A stretch of DNA of 64,000 nucleotides from Theocolax elegans (lineage: Eukaryota; Arthropoda; Insecta; Hymenoptera; Cerocephalidae). A model generated the notes under the pieces. The model ran no database searches and had not been told where the DNA came from. It saw only the letters and a list, made by a program, of their open reading frames with translations. Within the stretch, counting starts at the first letter, position 1; each line of letters starts with the position of its first letter. The stretch is from assembly GCA_026168455.1 (NCBI GenBank), contig JANSJX010000008.1, forward strand, positions 1,833,001 through 1,897,000, read 5' to 3'. Below are positions 22,700 to 34,319 of the stretch, piece after piece. A program made the position numbers and the translations under genes.

Positions 22700-23640
22700 A
22701 TATAAATGCGTATACGTCTGCGTTTGCACGACCGTGAACAAGATCAGCAAAATAAAGGAGAGGGAATGAAATTTGGAGGATACCCGACGGTATAATGCGC
22801 GTTTTTCACCGCGCAAAGCCACCGCCACCCCGTAAAGACGAGCGTCTGGTTGAAATATGTATGAAAAAAAAAAGAAAAAAATAGTCGGGACCAGGATTTT
22901 TATGGAGTGTCTCGTGCGCGTAAAAAGCAACATATTGTCAGTGAAGAGGATGGCGATGGGAGAAAGAAAGGAAAAAAGGAAGAAAGAAAGAAAAAAAGAA
23001 AGAAAGAAAGAGTATATGTAGGGAAGAGAGAAGATCGAGAAGGTAGGCCAGTCCACCGAATTCGCAGTCCGTGATTTTGATTCTCCTTGAATCTCGAGTG
23101 GCTCGAAAATTTTATTGTTCGAAGAAAAGCACCCGGGGAAAATCTCGTCGAGGCCGTAAATCCGTTTTCGGTCGCCTTCTTCGGGATTCTCCATTTGCGG
23201 ATTCCGCGCTCGGTCTTGCGCGACCGGGAAACCGAGAAAATGAAATAGAGACGGTCCTTTGCTCCACGCGAGGGGGAGAGAGAGAGAGAGAGAGAGAGGC
23301 GCACACCGATGAATAAAGAGAATCGAGGGGAAAGAGACTCTGGGGTTGAAAGCGAGAGCAATGATGGAGATTTTAAAACTCGGCAATTTACTTTCAAAGA
23401 CGGGACTTTTATGAGATATATATTATATATGTGTAACTCTATACATTTGTATCGATATATATATATAGCTATAACAAAAATAATTGATTATAACGGCCGT
23501 CTCTGCCTTATACTTCGGTGTATATATTATATATACACGGCTCCTTTAATTTAACTCAATTTTACATAATGCACACAGTCTGCGAATATTATCACTCGGC
23601 AAACGTTTGTTTATTTGCTTAACTCGTATTTATCTTCGAC
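22700..23640. other. GC-richer island with purine tract
   Basis: Contains a GAAA/GGAA purine tract at about 22955-23010, CpG-bearing sequence at 23040-23270 and a GA repeat at 23275-23298. Frames on both strands (up to 270 codons on the minus strand, 22574-23386) contain Ser-Leu and Arg-Glu blocks from the flanking repeats. The unbiased middle part matches no family I can name. Confidence 0.45.
23275..23298. repeat. (GA)n microsatellite
   Basis: About 12 GA units within a CpG-containing block. Confidence 0.95.
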
Positions 23641-23650
23641 GCTTATATAT

Positions 23651-23652
23651 AT

Positions 23653-23695
<43 letters not shown>

Positions 23696-23698
23696 TTT
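23651..23698. repeat. (ATTT)n microsatellite
   Basis: About 12 ATTT units follow a short TATATATA lead-in. One frame reads as a Phe/Ile/Tyr/Leu repeat. Confidence 0.97.
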
Positions 23699-24415
23699 TG
23701 TACGCGCGGAACGAAAGATTTTAGATAAACAATTCGTCGAATGTTTTCTTTATCCGTTGCGTCGAATTATATTATACTCACAAATTAAATTTATTTTTTT
23801 TTTATTAAAATATATATCATTTTTGCGTACAAGTGAAAGAAAAAGATATACATACAGTTTCGAGGTATACATTTGAAAATAATTATCGAGAGCATTTTGT
23901 ACGCATCTAATGAATGTATATATCCACATAATTCGATGCAATGTCCGTGATGGAAGTTTATTACTACACTCGCGATTTTGTCGTATCCGAACGATCTGAA
24001 AATCGTGAGGTTGCATGACACGGTGTGCATTCTTATGTATAACATTTGATCCTCGTGTATACGTAAAAGTAATAACGCAATCGAGTAAAAAGGAGAAGAG
24101 AAAACGGAGTTGCGAATCGCTAATCGACGAACAAGTGAGCTCGGGAGAAGGTATATACGAAAGATAAAATATATACGAGTGAGAAAACGATAAAAAGAAG
24201 CGAGAAACGATCGGGGGTAAAAGCCCGAAAGAGAGAATCCCGGTCAGTAGGATCGCGAGCGGCGAGAACAAAGACCGAGACGGTAAAAGAGATTCTCGAA
24301 ACAACGGTCGCGTTCGGTAGTGTATAGAGATAAAGAATGAAAGAGAGAGCGAGAGAGAAAGAGCTGGTATAGAAAAATCGCGGCGGCACATAAGAGTCGT
24401 CGAGTTTCAGTGAAG

Positions 24416-24443
24416 GTCGTCGTCGTCGTCGTCGCCGTCGTCG
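24416..24443. repeat. (GTC)n triplet run
   Basis: About nine GTC units, one changed to GCC. CpG occurs at every unit junction, which is notable in AT-rich DNA. Confidence 0.9.
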
Positions 24444-24683
24444 TTGATTCGGCCTAGTAGTACAAGAGGAGAGAAGGAGGTATAGGTCGAGCCGAATTCC
24501 CCTTTATTGCGAGAGACCGATAACAACGTTACTGGTTTCACGAGCACAAGCACACACATACGGAGGCGGAGTTGACTAGAGTCACCCGGAACTCATTTCC
24601 TAGGGATGCCACCGCGTACCGTAACGTAGTTTCGTCACGTAACGATTTCAGTCCCTCCTCGACGAGCGACTTGACTTCCTCCT

Positions 24684-24709
24684 TCTCTCTCTCTCTCTCT
24701 CTCTCTCTC
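24684..24709. repeat. (CT)n microsatellite
   Basis: About 13 CT units, followed closely by ACACACACA at about 24718-24727. Confidence 0.93.
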
Positions 24710-24935
24710 CCTTGTACACACACACACATACGTATATTTATTTTTTCTCTCTTTTTTCAATCTAACACCTCGAATTCTCTTTCCTATCTTGGGATCGGTG
24801 TATATAATACGATATATATATATACGATATTTCTAATTAATATACCTAATGAAAAGAAAGGAATGCGATTTTGAAGGAACCGATCTATATATATAGACGT
24901 AACCGTTGAATTAAATTTCTTGCTCGCGAAGAAAG

Positions 24936-24969
24936 TGTGCGTGTGTGTGTGTGTGTGTGCGTGCGTGTG
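24936..24969. repeat. (GT)n/(GC) microsatellite
   Basis: A GT run of about 10 units with GC interruptions at both ends and a trailing ATACACAC. Confidence 0.92.
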
Positions 24970-25436
24970 TATACACACGTTTTTGGGATAGTGGGGAATA
25001 ATCCACGGGGTACTCGAAAATCCACTTAAAACTAATTGAAAACGTAACTTGGAACAAATGAACAATCAAAATAGCAATTTGCTACTTGAAACTACAATAA
25101 TGCAAGACGATCTTGACGTAAACGTTTATTATCTTAACAACTCTTCATTTCCTCGGTGTATATATACATATATAACATCTCGGATAAGTTGATCAATCGA
25201 TATACCCTGCAGAATCTCGAAGAAGGGCGCGTGTATGTGCGCATTCACCGCGCGAAGTAGCGATCGCTTCGCCCGTATATAAATAAGCAAATTTATAAAA
25301 TCAAAAAGTATAATTGAAATCCTCCGAGTAAAATGGTTGTAACAAATTGTCTTTTGCGCGTGGATCGGGAACGAAGAAAATGGAGGATGAGGAGGAAGAT
25401 TTAGCATGAGCATCGTAGAATTTATCGGTGTTTCAC

Positions 25437-25463
25437 GAGGAGGAGGAGGAGGAGGAGGAGGGG
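25437..25463. repeat. (AGG)n microsatellite
   Basis: About nine AGG units run into GGGGAGGGGGGG, a G-rich tract on the plus strand. Confidence 0.93.
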
Positions 25464-25826
25464 GAGGGGGGGTGAGAGAGAGAGACAGAGAGCTGTTCAT
25501 CTCGCATCAGTTGTGTAAATTCAGCAGGATGAAGCATCAAACGCAAAGCGTAAGAGCGCCGTGTAATACCAATGCAGGAGACTGAAAGGAAAGACGTGGG
25601 TCGAGAGAGAAAGAGGAGAGAGTTGGGCCTCCGTAACGACAAGGAGGAGGACGAGGCGGCGTGGAGTCAGAGGGAGGGATAAACTTCAAGACAGGCGGAA
25701 CCGTCATCTCCAGACCGGACATGACAAAGTCCCGCCATTTCTAAAGCGAATCCCTCTACCCCCCTTCAAAATGCCCTCGGTCTCTCGCGTTTCCTCCTCC
25801 TCCTCCTACTCTCGCTGCGACTATTA

Positions 25827-25835
<9 letters not shown>

Positions 25836-25863
<28 letters not shown>
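25836..25863. repeat. (CT)n microsatellite
   Basis: About 14 CT units. Confidence 0.94.
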
Positions 25864-25869
<6 letters not shown>

Positions 25870-26039
25870 TCTCGGTTGCATTGTCCGGAGAGTGCGTCTT
25901 GCATATTAAAACGAACGCTGGCGGTTCTCCCTACGCGCTCGGCCCTTTTAAAGCGTCGCGACGTCCTTGACAAAAATTTACCCGGACGGGCGCGCGCTCA
26001 ATGCGTACAACTCCAAGAAAAGTGACCCTTCTCATTATT

Positions 26040-26520
26040 TGTGTACATGATTCATTTTGGCCACCTTCTTTTTTTTCCATATTACGTCGCGCCTATCAAT
26101 TTTCATTGTTCGCCTCGTATCGCGCGCGTAAAACGTCAATATTATTTTATTCACGACAACGGAGATAAATATTATTTTGTTAATAAGTATATATTTATAT
26201 ACACACAGTGCAGCGTTAAATATCATTGCGAAATATACATATATACTTTAATTTATTATTTATTATTAATATAGTAAATGTAGCAACCACGTTATTAGAA
26301 ACATATTCTTTTTGTTTTTCGTTCAAGTAATTTTGTACATATCTTTTGTTGATACTCTATAAATAAATGTACCGTTATTTTTTTATATGTCCCGTTATTA
26401 TTTATTTATTGCGTTCTATTTAATATTATTACGAATGAAAGTAATTTTTTCGAAATAATAATCCACTCTCGCAGTTCGCAACAAACAGTTGTGCAAACGT
26501 AGAAATACGTATACGGAAAG
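26040..26520. other. AT-rich spacer
   Basis: Contains short ATTATT-rich runs. Nothing is recognised. Confidence 0.45.
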
Positions 26521-26725
26521 AAAAAGGGGAGATGGATCGGTGGATCCAAAGTCGAGGGGAAAGAAGAAAAAAGGAAAGAGGTGCGCGAGGAAGAGTGAAT
26601 AAGAGGGAAAAGTGGGAATTAAGAGAGAACCGAGGAGTAACGAACGAAAGAAAACTCATATATACCTTCAAGGAGAATGGGAAGAGAATAGTATGTTACA
26701 GAAGCCGCGCTAGGATATAAGAGAC

Positions 26726-26762
<37 letters not shown>

Positions 26763-27110
26763 CGGCGTAACAACTGTAACTTTTGTAATTGAGTTTTGTC
26801 GGCCCTCGTCGCGCACCTCGCGCGCCCGTGTATATAATCCGCGTGCCCTCCTTCTCTTTGTCTTGCCGCGGATGCTTTCGCGCTCGCGTGCCACTCCTTT
26901 GTAAATTGGAATGTTTACTGCCGCACGCGCGAGCGACGCTTCTTCTCTTCTTCTTCTTCGTCTTCCTCTCCTCGGTGCTACGGGTAAAAATAATTTTCCC
27001 CGTGCGCTCGGGATAAACTTCTTAATCGTCAAAAATAAAAAGCAGAGAACTAAGGAAAAAGTGATTCTTGGTTACGTAAATACCCTTTTTTATATCTATA
27101 TATAACCCCA
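26520..27110. other. GC-richer island with (GA)n
   Basis: Purine-rich DNA at 26520-26760 ends in (GA)n at 26731-26757. A CpG- and CGCG-rich segment follows at 26800-26940, then a TCTTCTTCTTCTTC run near 26940-26962. Frames on both strands are Arg/Ser-rich and unrecognised. Confidence 0.45.
26731..26757. repeat. (GA)n microsatellite
   Basis: About 13 GA units preceded by GAGACAGAGACAG. Confidence 0.94.
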
Positions 27111-27477
27111 CATGGATATATATTTTATTGTACCAATCATATATATATGCGGTATAACTTGAAATTATAAGAATATTGAATTTTTCGCAACTGACATAAA
27201 AAAACGTTATGTTATCAATTTAAAATATAACAAAATTATCCTTTTTTGCTTTTCTTTCGATTTTTTAAAAACATATTCTTCCAAAAAATATGGTTAGTTC
27301 CACATAAGACTACTTTATAAGTTAACAAAATTTTAATAAAAATTACATTTTAGATTGAGATTTAGACTACACAACTAGTGGTTGTGGCGTCGTTTATTTA
27401 TCCTCTAACTGTTGATCCGAAGAATTCTAACAGCCCTGATGAACCGTCGGTTCTTCTTTCTATTATGAGTATATCAG
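27110..27477. other. AT-rich spacer
   Basis: No gene or repeat end is recognised. Confidence 0.4.
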
Positions 27478-27640
27478 ACTCAGAAAATGGTCATTTTTAA
27501 CATTTTTATAAACAAAAGAACAAAATTGTTGAAATAATCTTAAACGCCAGTAGGCCAAAATCCAATGCCCTTATAAAAAGAAGAACAAAATTTTTGAAAA
27601 TATCCTAAGCGCCATTAGGCCAAAATCCAATGATACTGAC
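27478..27640. repeat. dispersed repeat D, copy 1, with a 64-bp tandem duplication
   Basis: A lead-in CAGAAAATGGTCATTTTTAA is followed by two tandem units of about 64 bp. Each carries AAGAACAAAAT near its start and TAGGCCAAAATCCAATG at its end. The lead-in and the GAATAAAT/GCGTCAGGCC-like part recur at 43748-43870 and 53376-53460. There is no coding capacity, and the repeat class is unknown. Confidence 0.65.
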
Positions 27641-27902
27641 AAAATACTTACGCCGGATACCTTCGGCACTCCACTTTTAAACTATACTATGTCGCGCACG
27701 AGTTTAAATAGACTAAAAGGCCAATTATGCGATTACCGTGAGTTTTTAAAGATTTTCAAAAGTGTTGTAAAGACGACACTTTTAATAAAGCAGTTGCAGT
27801 TTCATTTGGTCAACGGATCGATTTTGTATTACTTATTCGATTTATTATTTTATTTTAATTTAATCATATTATTATAAGACACTCATGGGACGTCACAATA
27901 AT

Positions 27903-28032
27903 AAAGAAATCACAGCCTGATCAAATAGGAAAATTACTATAAAAAAATACAAAATTTACTATAATTCTTATAACATTTACTATAATATAAATTATAATAT
28001 AGAAACAAGATAGTAAACTTCTCTCCGCGTAT
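27903..28032. mobile_element. MITE family C, truncated copy
   Basis: AAATCACAGCCTGATCAAATA and the AATTTACTATAATT-rich interior match 46085-46190 in the same order. The right end CTTCTCTCCGCGT matches the family terminus seen at 16006-16014 and, inverted, at 51902. The left terminal arm is missing. Confidence 0.6.
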
Positions 28033-28039
28033 TAAACAT

Positions 28040-28860
28040 ATACGAGAAACAAGCATCGTTTATTAGCGCGCTTTATTTAATTTCTGTCGCATTTTCGAAG
28101 TAATACCGCAATCCAATTCGAAAACGAAAGAATGAGACAAAAAGAAGATATAACTTTAGGAAAGTGAGGCCGATTAAGAAGGAAAAGTAAGAATAAGAAT
28201 ATAAAAGCTCTGCGAGTACAATCTGGTAGAGGAATATTTACCGAAAGTAAATTAAGAAGTCTATCGAGTTCCGACGCCGGGTGAGAAGTCAATTCTACCT
28301 CGCATCCTTCTTCTTCTTCTACTTCTTCTTTCAACCACCTCCTGTTTTTGTCTTTTACAAGAGATTAATATCTTCCGAAAGCAGTTCTGTAACTTTCATT
28401 ATTATTCTTCCTTCTTATCGTTATATCGTTCCTTTTCTATGCGTATACCTTTCTTTTTTTCTCCCCCCCCCCCCCCATTCGATCCAAGTATATATGCGAA
28501 CTTTACTTCTTAACACTTTACCGTTCGTGTTCTCCATTTTTCTTCTTTTTCTTGTATAGCACGGTCTTTCATTTTCTTCGTGAAAGTGAATCTAACTCGG
28601 AAAAGTGAATTTTAACAACGTACACGAGAAGCGTACAATGTCATTCACCCTTAAAGAATATTATAAAGATAGGAACGAACTATCGCTTGTTTTGATATTG
28701 GCAAATAATTATGTTCCCTTCTATATATATAGTCTTTTATTTCTTTTTCAGTTTACAGTTACTCTTTTAATAAGAGTTTTCGTACTTCCCACTAAAGTAT
28801 AAAAACTATCGTCCAAAAAAAAATCAAAGTATATTGACGTATAAAAGTACATACACGCTA
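28040..28860. other. pyrimidine-rich stretch with 14-C run
   Basis: A TTCTTCTTCTTCTACTTCTTC run lies at about 28308-28330 and the C run at 28463-28476. Phe/Leu/Ser-rich frames follow from composition. No gene is recognised. Confidence 0.45.
28463..28476. repeat. poly-C run (14)
   Basis: Fourteen consecutive C residues within pyrimidine-rich DNA. Confidence 0.95.
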
Positions 28861-28866
28861 AAACAG

Positions 28867-28976
28867 GAGTTAAATTTAACTCTAATAGATTTAAAAATCA
28901 TTCTAAGCACATGCTATGTAAAGTAACTTTTCTTAGAGTTATTTTTGACTCTATTTAGAGTGAATTTTTAACTCCA
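28867..28976. mobile_element. mini-MITE, 110 bp
   Basis: The left end GGAGTTAAATTTAACTCTAA and the right end TTAGAGTGAATTTTTAACTCC are inverted complements over about 23 bp. Each arm has internal dyad character (GAGTTAAA and TTTAACTC). The interior is AT-rich. The target-site duplication is not clear. Confidence 0.65.
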
Positions 28977-28979
28977 CTT

Positions 28980-29390
28980 AAAGTTATTTAATTCTAAATC
29001 GGGATTTCTTAAATTAAAAGTAATTAAATACGTGAAAAGGTTAAAAATTAAAGGCGTTCACAAAGTATAATATAATAATTATGTTTATTATTCATTATGA
29101 CACGTTATTAAATTTAGTATTTAATGCAATGCTCGTATTCCTTAGTTTATTCAATCGCAGAATACACCCTGAAAAAAATCCAAAAAATTTTTGAATTCTT
29201 GTGCAAATTCAATGTGAACTACATAGCGCAAACTACTACGCGCGTATGGAAAAAAAGATACGTATACTTATTACGCGAAAAATCCTAACATCACATTTTT
29301 ACATGTCCACCGATCGTATTTATACCCTGTGCCGCGTTTCAAAACGCACAGAGACCAAAATTAATTATAAAATTAGTGTATTCGGAGGGA
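28980..29390. other. AT-rich spacer
   Basis: Nothing is recognised. Confidence 0.4.
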
Positions 29391-30650
29391 AGAACAAGGT
29401 ACGGACGAGAAGTAGATTAAACTGCGAGAGCGAAGATAAAATAAGAGGGACAATATAATGTATATATATATATATACGGGACACAACGTTTTGATGCCCG
29501 CGAATTCTTTAGCTTTATCGTCCTCTCTTCTTATCCTGTTTCTTTTTTTCGGAAGTATAATGCAGGACGCGTTTATACTTGTGCACCACGAAATCGCGTT
29601 GACAGGATTTATGAAGATTTTATGGTATATACCAGTATATATATATATATACATATACATGATCTCTACGCCATTTTTCTTTTATTTCCTTTATTTCTTC
29701 ATCCCTCCCTCGTGGAGAGTAACTTTACAACTGAGTATATGGAAAATAGAATACCGCGAACGAAGAGGTATGTGTGCGAGTGCGAATAAAGGTGCAAAAA
29801 GGACACCGTCGTTTTCGGCAATATGGGCTATACCAAGACGACCACGACGACCGTTCGATAAAAATCGAATCCACTCGGACCTCGTAAACCTATCGTTACA
29901 CGTGATTTCTGTCTTTCGATATTGTTATTACTCCATATTATTACTTCGACTTTTCGTCGTACATTAAAATACATTTTTATTGCTATTGTATATCGTTACG
30001 TACACTTGTACATCTCAATCGACTGTGAAATGTCCAAAAATGAAGATTTAATAGTACATACGCGTTTTATTTTGCAAATGTTGAGGAGTCATTTCACGGT
30101 ACCGTCTCGACGTGTGCGTGTAATTGTACATCGCGAGGAAAGAAAAGAAATTCACCGCACAACCCTCGGTAAAAAATTATGTATATGTATCCACATACCT
30201 ATATATATATAGAAGGAGGAAGAGCGAAATATAGGGAAAAAGGGATCGTGACGTAGTAGGGATATACCTGAAAAGCAGGGAAGTTATCCGGCGCACGTTA
30301 TATACCCATACATGAGCGAAACTCTTGCCAAGAAAGTCCAGAAAAAGCTCAAGATTCATCTCTGGCGTCTGCGAGAGGAAATACATATATATATATGTGT
30401 ATACACACACACGCATATACCTACACTTCATGTTGAGAAGGGAATTTCTTGTCGGTACACTATTTGGGCACGACTTGTTCGTCTTATTTACGGCCCTGTG
30501 GGTTTACCTTTTACTAATTGCGTGAATCTACAACGATATTTTATTGAGAAACTAAGCGAAATTATAAGAAATAATTGTGGCATTTTACCGAAATCCCGGG
30601 AAAATTACGTTAAGAGAATAATACACTTTCGAATTATCATTTTTATATAA
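29390..30650. other. moderately GC-richer block
   Basis: Contains TA runs at about 29459-29476, 29636-29651 and 30387-30400, and an (AC)n run near 30404-30412. Plus-strand frames (29458-29967, 30312-30650) show Tyr-Ile blocks from the TA runs and unrecognised middles. No exon is supported. Confidence 0.4.
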
Positions 30651-31990
30651 TTGTTATTTTTTCATTATCGATAATATGCGCGATCTAATGAGTAATTAAC
30701 ACGCACGGAGAAATAATTTTACTAATATTCGTGGCTAAATTTATTATAATTTGTAATACAAATTAGGGACGTACGTAGTAGGATTTATAGAACGCTCTGT
30801 GTGTAAAGAAAATATTGATTTGATTACAATTTTGAAAGTATCTCACGTATGTTTTCATCGTGTTCAGGCGTCGTTAAAAACGCCGTATACATAGTTTCTC
30901 GCGATTTTAAAGCATTATAGGAAATTTATTCGGTTACATTGCGTACATTTTCAATTTTAAAAAAACTAACCTCAATTTTACGAAATAATACAAATACAAT
31001 ATTTTACATTTTCCCGTGGAATCAATGGAACTACTACTCGTCATTAAAACCTTATAGTTTTAATTAGCATTCTAATAAAAGTCTACTAAATATTATTAAG
31101 AAATTATTATTAATTTATTTAAGAAAATAAATAAAATTGACTGTAGCCTCTAGTTGAAGTATACCGTATAATATTTATTTAATCAATTAAAAATAAACTC
31201 TAGTAAATTTCACTTCCATTTCCAATAATTTTTACTTAATTTCGAAGACTGTACTAATCCGGGTTTATATATACACGAATCGACGTAACTTTTATGTATT
31301 TGCTAGTTCGCTCGATCGAGGAAACGCCATCTAGCGGTATCTCATGAAAATTCATTCTCAGTTATAATTTTTTTTACAAATATTATTATTTATTGAAGTG
31401 AAACGGGTACGTTTTTAAATATATTTGATGGTAAACGCAGTAAAATTTAAGATTTTTCTTTGCACTTTTACAAAATACAAGCGTCAATATTCCTGATATT
31501 TTTTTATAATTTTTCCGAATACGTTTCAGAATCAATATCTAACGTAGTAATTGTTTACTAAAACATTTTTTTCCATTATAATTTTAATATTTGTTAATTA
31601 TAAAAATTACTCTCATAACTTTATATATAATTACACTACTTTATCATAAATTAATAAACTATGTCCGAGAATATACAGATTTGAAAACAATTATCCATAA
31701 ATAAGAATCTACCCTACTAATCCTAAGGTCAACTTCCTTCACACCGATCGCTAAGTTTTCCAATAATATATCGTTTGAAAAATAGCTCTTTGCAATAAAC
31801 AAAAAAAATCTACGAGCTAATAATAAATTTCCAAAAAAAGTGGTGTACGTCGAGATCTAACCTTGTGTTAAAAAAAACACGCAGACATAAAAAACTAAAT
31901 AAAAATGAGGACAATACTTGTGAGTATAAAGGTAAAATAACAAATAAATGACAGAACTAATCAGATGTGGAGGTAAAATAATCTTGGCGT
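30650..31990. other. AT-rich non-coding stretch
   Basis: Long AT-rich DNA with no open frame above about 60 codons. The word CGCCATCTAGCGG near 31326-31338 is an isolated inverted motif. Nothing else is seen. Confidence 0.5.
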
Positions 31991-32760
31991 TTGAAACTTT
32001 TTAACGTATCTCCAGTTGGTCTATTATGTTATATATATATACGAATAGGTACATTCGGACATGTGCTACAAAATTCTGGAGTGAAGAAGATTCCTACATC
32101 TTTGACTTATCTTTATTTCCATCGTCTTCTTTTGCATAGTTGTCTAGGTTCACCTTTTCACTTCCATCTGTTGGAAGGTCGGTATATGTGTATACGTGAG
32201 ATACCTGGGCGATTTATGAGATCCCACGGGAATGGACTATCTTTGCGGGAAGTAATACCTTTTCTCTTTCTCTCTCTCTCTCATTTCTCCTCCCTTCTCT
32301 CCTCTTTCTCGTCTTTTCCACAATTATAAACATCCAGGGTCACAAGCACAACACATCCCATATTCTTTGGGTGGTCGAGGGGAAGCGCCACCTCGTGACT
32401 TTTATTTTCTCCGAGCTCTCTTTTTCCTTTCTGGTGTTTGACCTACATTTCTTCCCTATCCTCTCTCGCTCACTGACTGACTTAGTATTAAAATCGAAGG
32501 GTGAGAGGTTGCCCTGACTTATTGTTATCTCTCTCTCTCTCTCTCTGTTTATACACAACTACGCCAGCTCACAATCTCAATAGATCGAGCGTATACACAC
32601 ATAAGAGTCCGAGAGTTTATCACGAGTGGATAGTTCTCTTTGAAAGAAAATCTGCGGTTCAAATGAGTCCAAGAGAGTTTTTATACCCTCCATACAAATA
32701 TGTGTACACTTTGGAATATTTAAACGGTTTATTTTTGCGGGGATATGACACGTAGAATAA
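31990..32760. other. GC-richer island
   Basis: Pyrimidine-rich with CT runs near 32268-32282 and 32528-32547. Frames on both strands are unrecognised. A 112-codon plus-strand frame (31991-32329) ends in a Leu/Ser run from the CT repeat. Confidence 0.4.
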
Positions 32761-33163
32761 TTTTTCGGTCGGTTCTATTGACCCTCGAGACATCTGGAGG
32801 AAGGCTTTGGCAAGACCTCGCATTATCGCTCGAACAAGGGAAGTATTCCTATAGTTAATATTAACTACTAACAAAGAAAACAATTGTCACGCGTACGTAA
32901 TTGTTCGATACGCGATAATATACAAATGAATTGAATTGAAATTTATATTCTAATTATTTTGAAGTTATATCTATAAATATAAACTTTCATTGTTTTGCTT
33001 CCATGATATTATGTGTCGCGCAACTCGGATTCTTAATTTCGCATGCCAATATTAACATTATTTAAAGAAATATAATTAAATGACATGTGAAAATGTTATG
33101 GCATCATTGTTCGTCCATTGCGGGAAACAAAGAACATCGGCGAAATTTAACTAATATCTTATA
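32760..33163. other. AT-rich spacer
   Basis: Nothing is recognised. Confidence 0.4.
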
Positions 33164-33524
33164 GAGAAAATTTGCCTCTTCTTTAGGGCCTCACAAATTC
33201 TGTTCTATACTCACAAAATTGCACTCTTATCCTTAGAGGATTGTCGTCTGAATTATGGTTCGAAAGGAAATATCCAGCTAATGTTAGACGATTCTTCTAT
33301 TACCAAGTAGATTCCATTAAAATCAAGATATCACTATTCTAAATAGAAATCGATTTTTCTGGGTTATGGAAGAATCGTCTAACATCAACTGGATTTTTCC
33401 TTTTGAACCATATTTCAGACGACAATCCTCTGATCACAAGAATACATTTTTGTGAGTATAGGCAGCCCCACCTATACCGAACAGAAATTGTGAGGTCCTA
33501 AAGAAGAGGCAAATTTTTTCTTCT
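33164..33524. mobile_element. palindromic MITE, about 361 bp
   Basis: The left arm begins AGAAAATTTGCCTCTTCTTT, and the right arm ends with its complement, AAAGAAGAGGCAAATTTTTTCT. Both continue inward through CCTCACAA, GAGGATTGTCGTCTGAA, ATGGTTC, AAAGGAAA, ATCCAG and TGTTAGACGATTCTTC. The loop near 33305-33355 is AT-rich. An insertion-like difference (GGCAGCCCCACC near 33462-33473) is present only in the right arm. There are no open frames. Confidence 0.85.
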
Positions 33525-33539
33525 TGAAAATTCCACTCT

Positions 33540-34270
33540 CATGAGCGCGCGACCTTGAGAGATCTCAAGTTGGCTCCGAGCTCACTTATCTTTACGAGAA
33601 GGCGTTCTCCTTCCATAAAACGTAACAACGCCCAGAACGACGTTTTCGCTTGTACGACCAAAGCATTTCATTCCCCCACCCCTCTCCTCCCCCCGCACTC
33701 GTTTACCTATTTCAGTCCACTTTTCTAATCGGCCCACCCTTACACTTTACACTGCACACTTTCTCGTTATTTTTTTTTTCCCTCCCTCCCTCTTCCTCTT
33801 TAAACCCAGACGTTTTTCGCTTTCCTCTTGGAGAGTTCGGGTTACCTCTCCCGAAATCAGTTGATTTTCCAGCTCTGCCGATCGGTCAGTGGATAAAGGA
33901 AAGAGGGACCAGAGAAAGAAAGAGGAAACGACTAAAGGAAAATGGAAGGAAGGAAGGAAGGAAGGATAAAAGCCCTCGCGATTTGGAAGTATCGAGGAAG
34001 CAGTAAAAACGGATGGAAAAAGAAAGGAAATCAGTGAAATAAAAGTAGTACTGTAATGGCGAGACGTTGTATATACACACACGTATATACGAAATAGAGG
34101 TGGAAGTATATGGTAACTAACAAAAGAAGGAAAAAAAAAAGATATTGTTAACGTCTACTTACAATTAGTGCATGATCTAAATTCAAAGGCAATAAAAGTG
34201 TTGCTTGCGTCGAGCAAAAAGAAAATTGATGTTCGTTCGAAAGAAAATTCTATCGACCAGTCTAATTACC
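33540..34270. other. GC-richer island, pyrimidine- then purine-rich
   Basis: The plus strand is C/T-rich to about 33840, then A/G-rich with a GGAA repeat near 33944-33964. Frames on both strands are repeat-shaped (Ser/Phe or Arg/Lys) and not accepted as genes. Confidence 0.45.
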
Positions 34271-34272
34271 TA

Positions 34273-34276
<4 letters not shown>

Positions 34277-34311
<35 letters not shown>
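34277..34311. repeat. (AT)n microsatellite
   Basis: About 17 AT units. Confidence 0.97.
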
Positions 34312-34312
<1 letters not shown>

Positions 34313-34319
34313 TAAAAAG

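Larger units (their letters stand above)
23700..25130. other. mixed stretch with GC-richer island at 24.1-24.7 kb
   Basis: AT-rich at the left. The island holds purine-rich sequence (24120-24365), a GTC triplet run, a CT repeat at 24684-24709 and a GT/GC repeat at about 24936-24969. Frames on both strands are unrecognised and repeat-derived at their ends. Confidence 0.45.
25130..26040. other. GC-richer island with GGA and CT repeats
   Basis: The plus strand is purine-rich to about 25720, then switches to pyrimidine-rich, with (AGG)n at 25437-25463 and (CT)n at 25836-25863. CpG words are frequent at 25880-26010. No domain is recognisable in the overlapping frames. Confidence 0.45.

Noticed and set aside
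22574..23386. 270-codon minus-strand frame
   Set aside because: Its C-terminal part is Tyr-Ile and Arg-Glu repeats from the compound microsatellite. The rest overlaps other frames on both strands without a recognisable motif.
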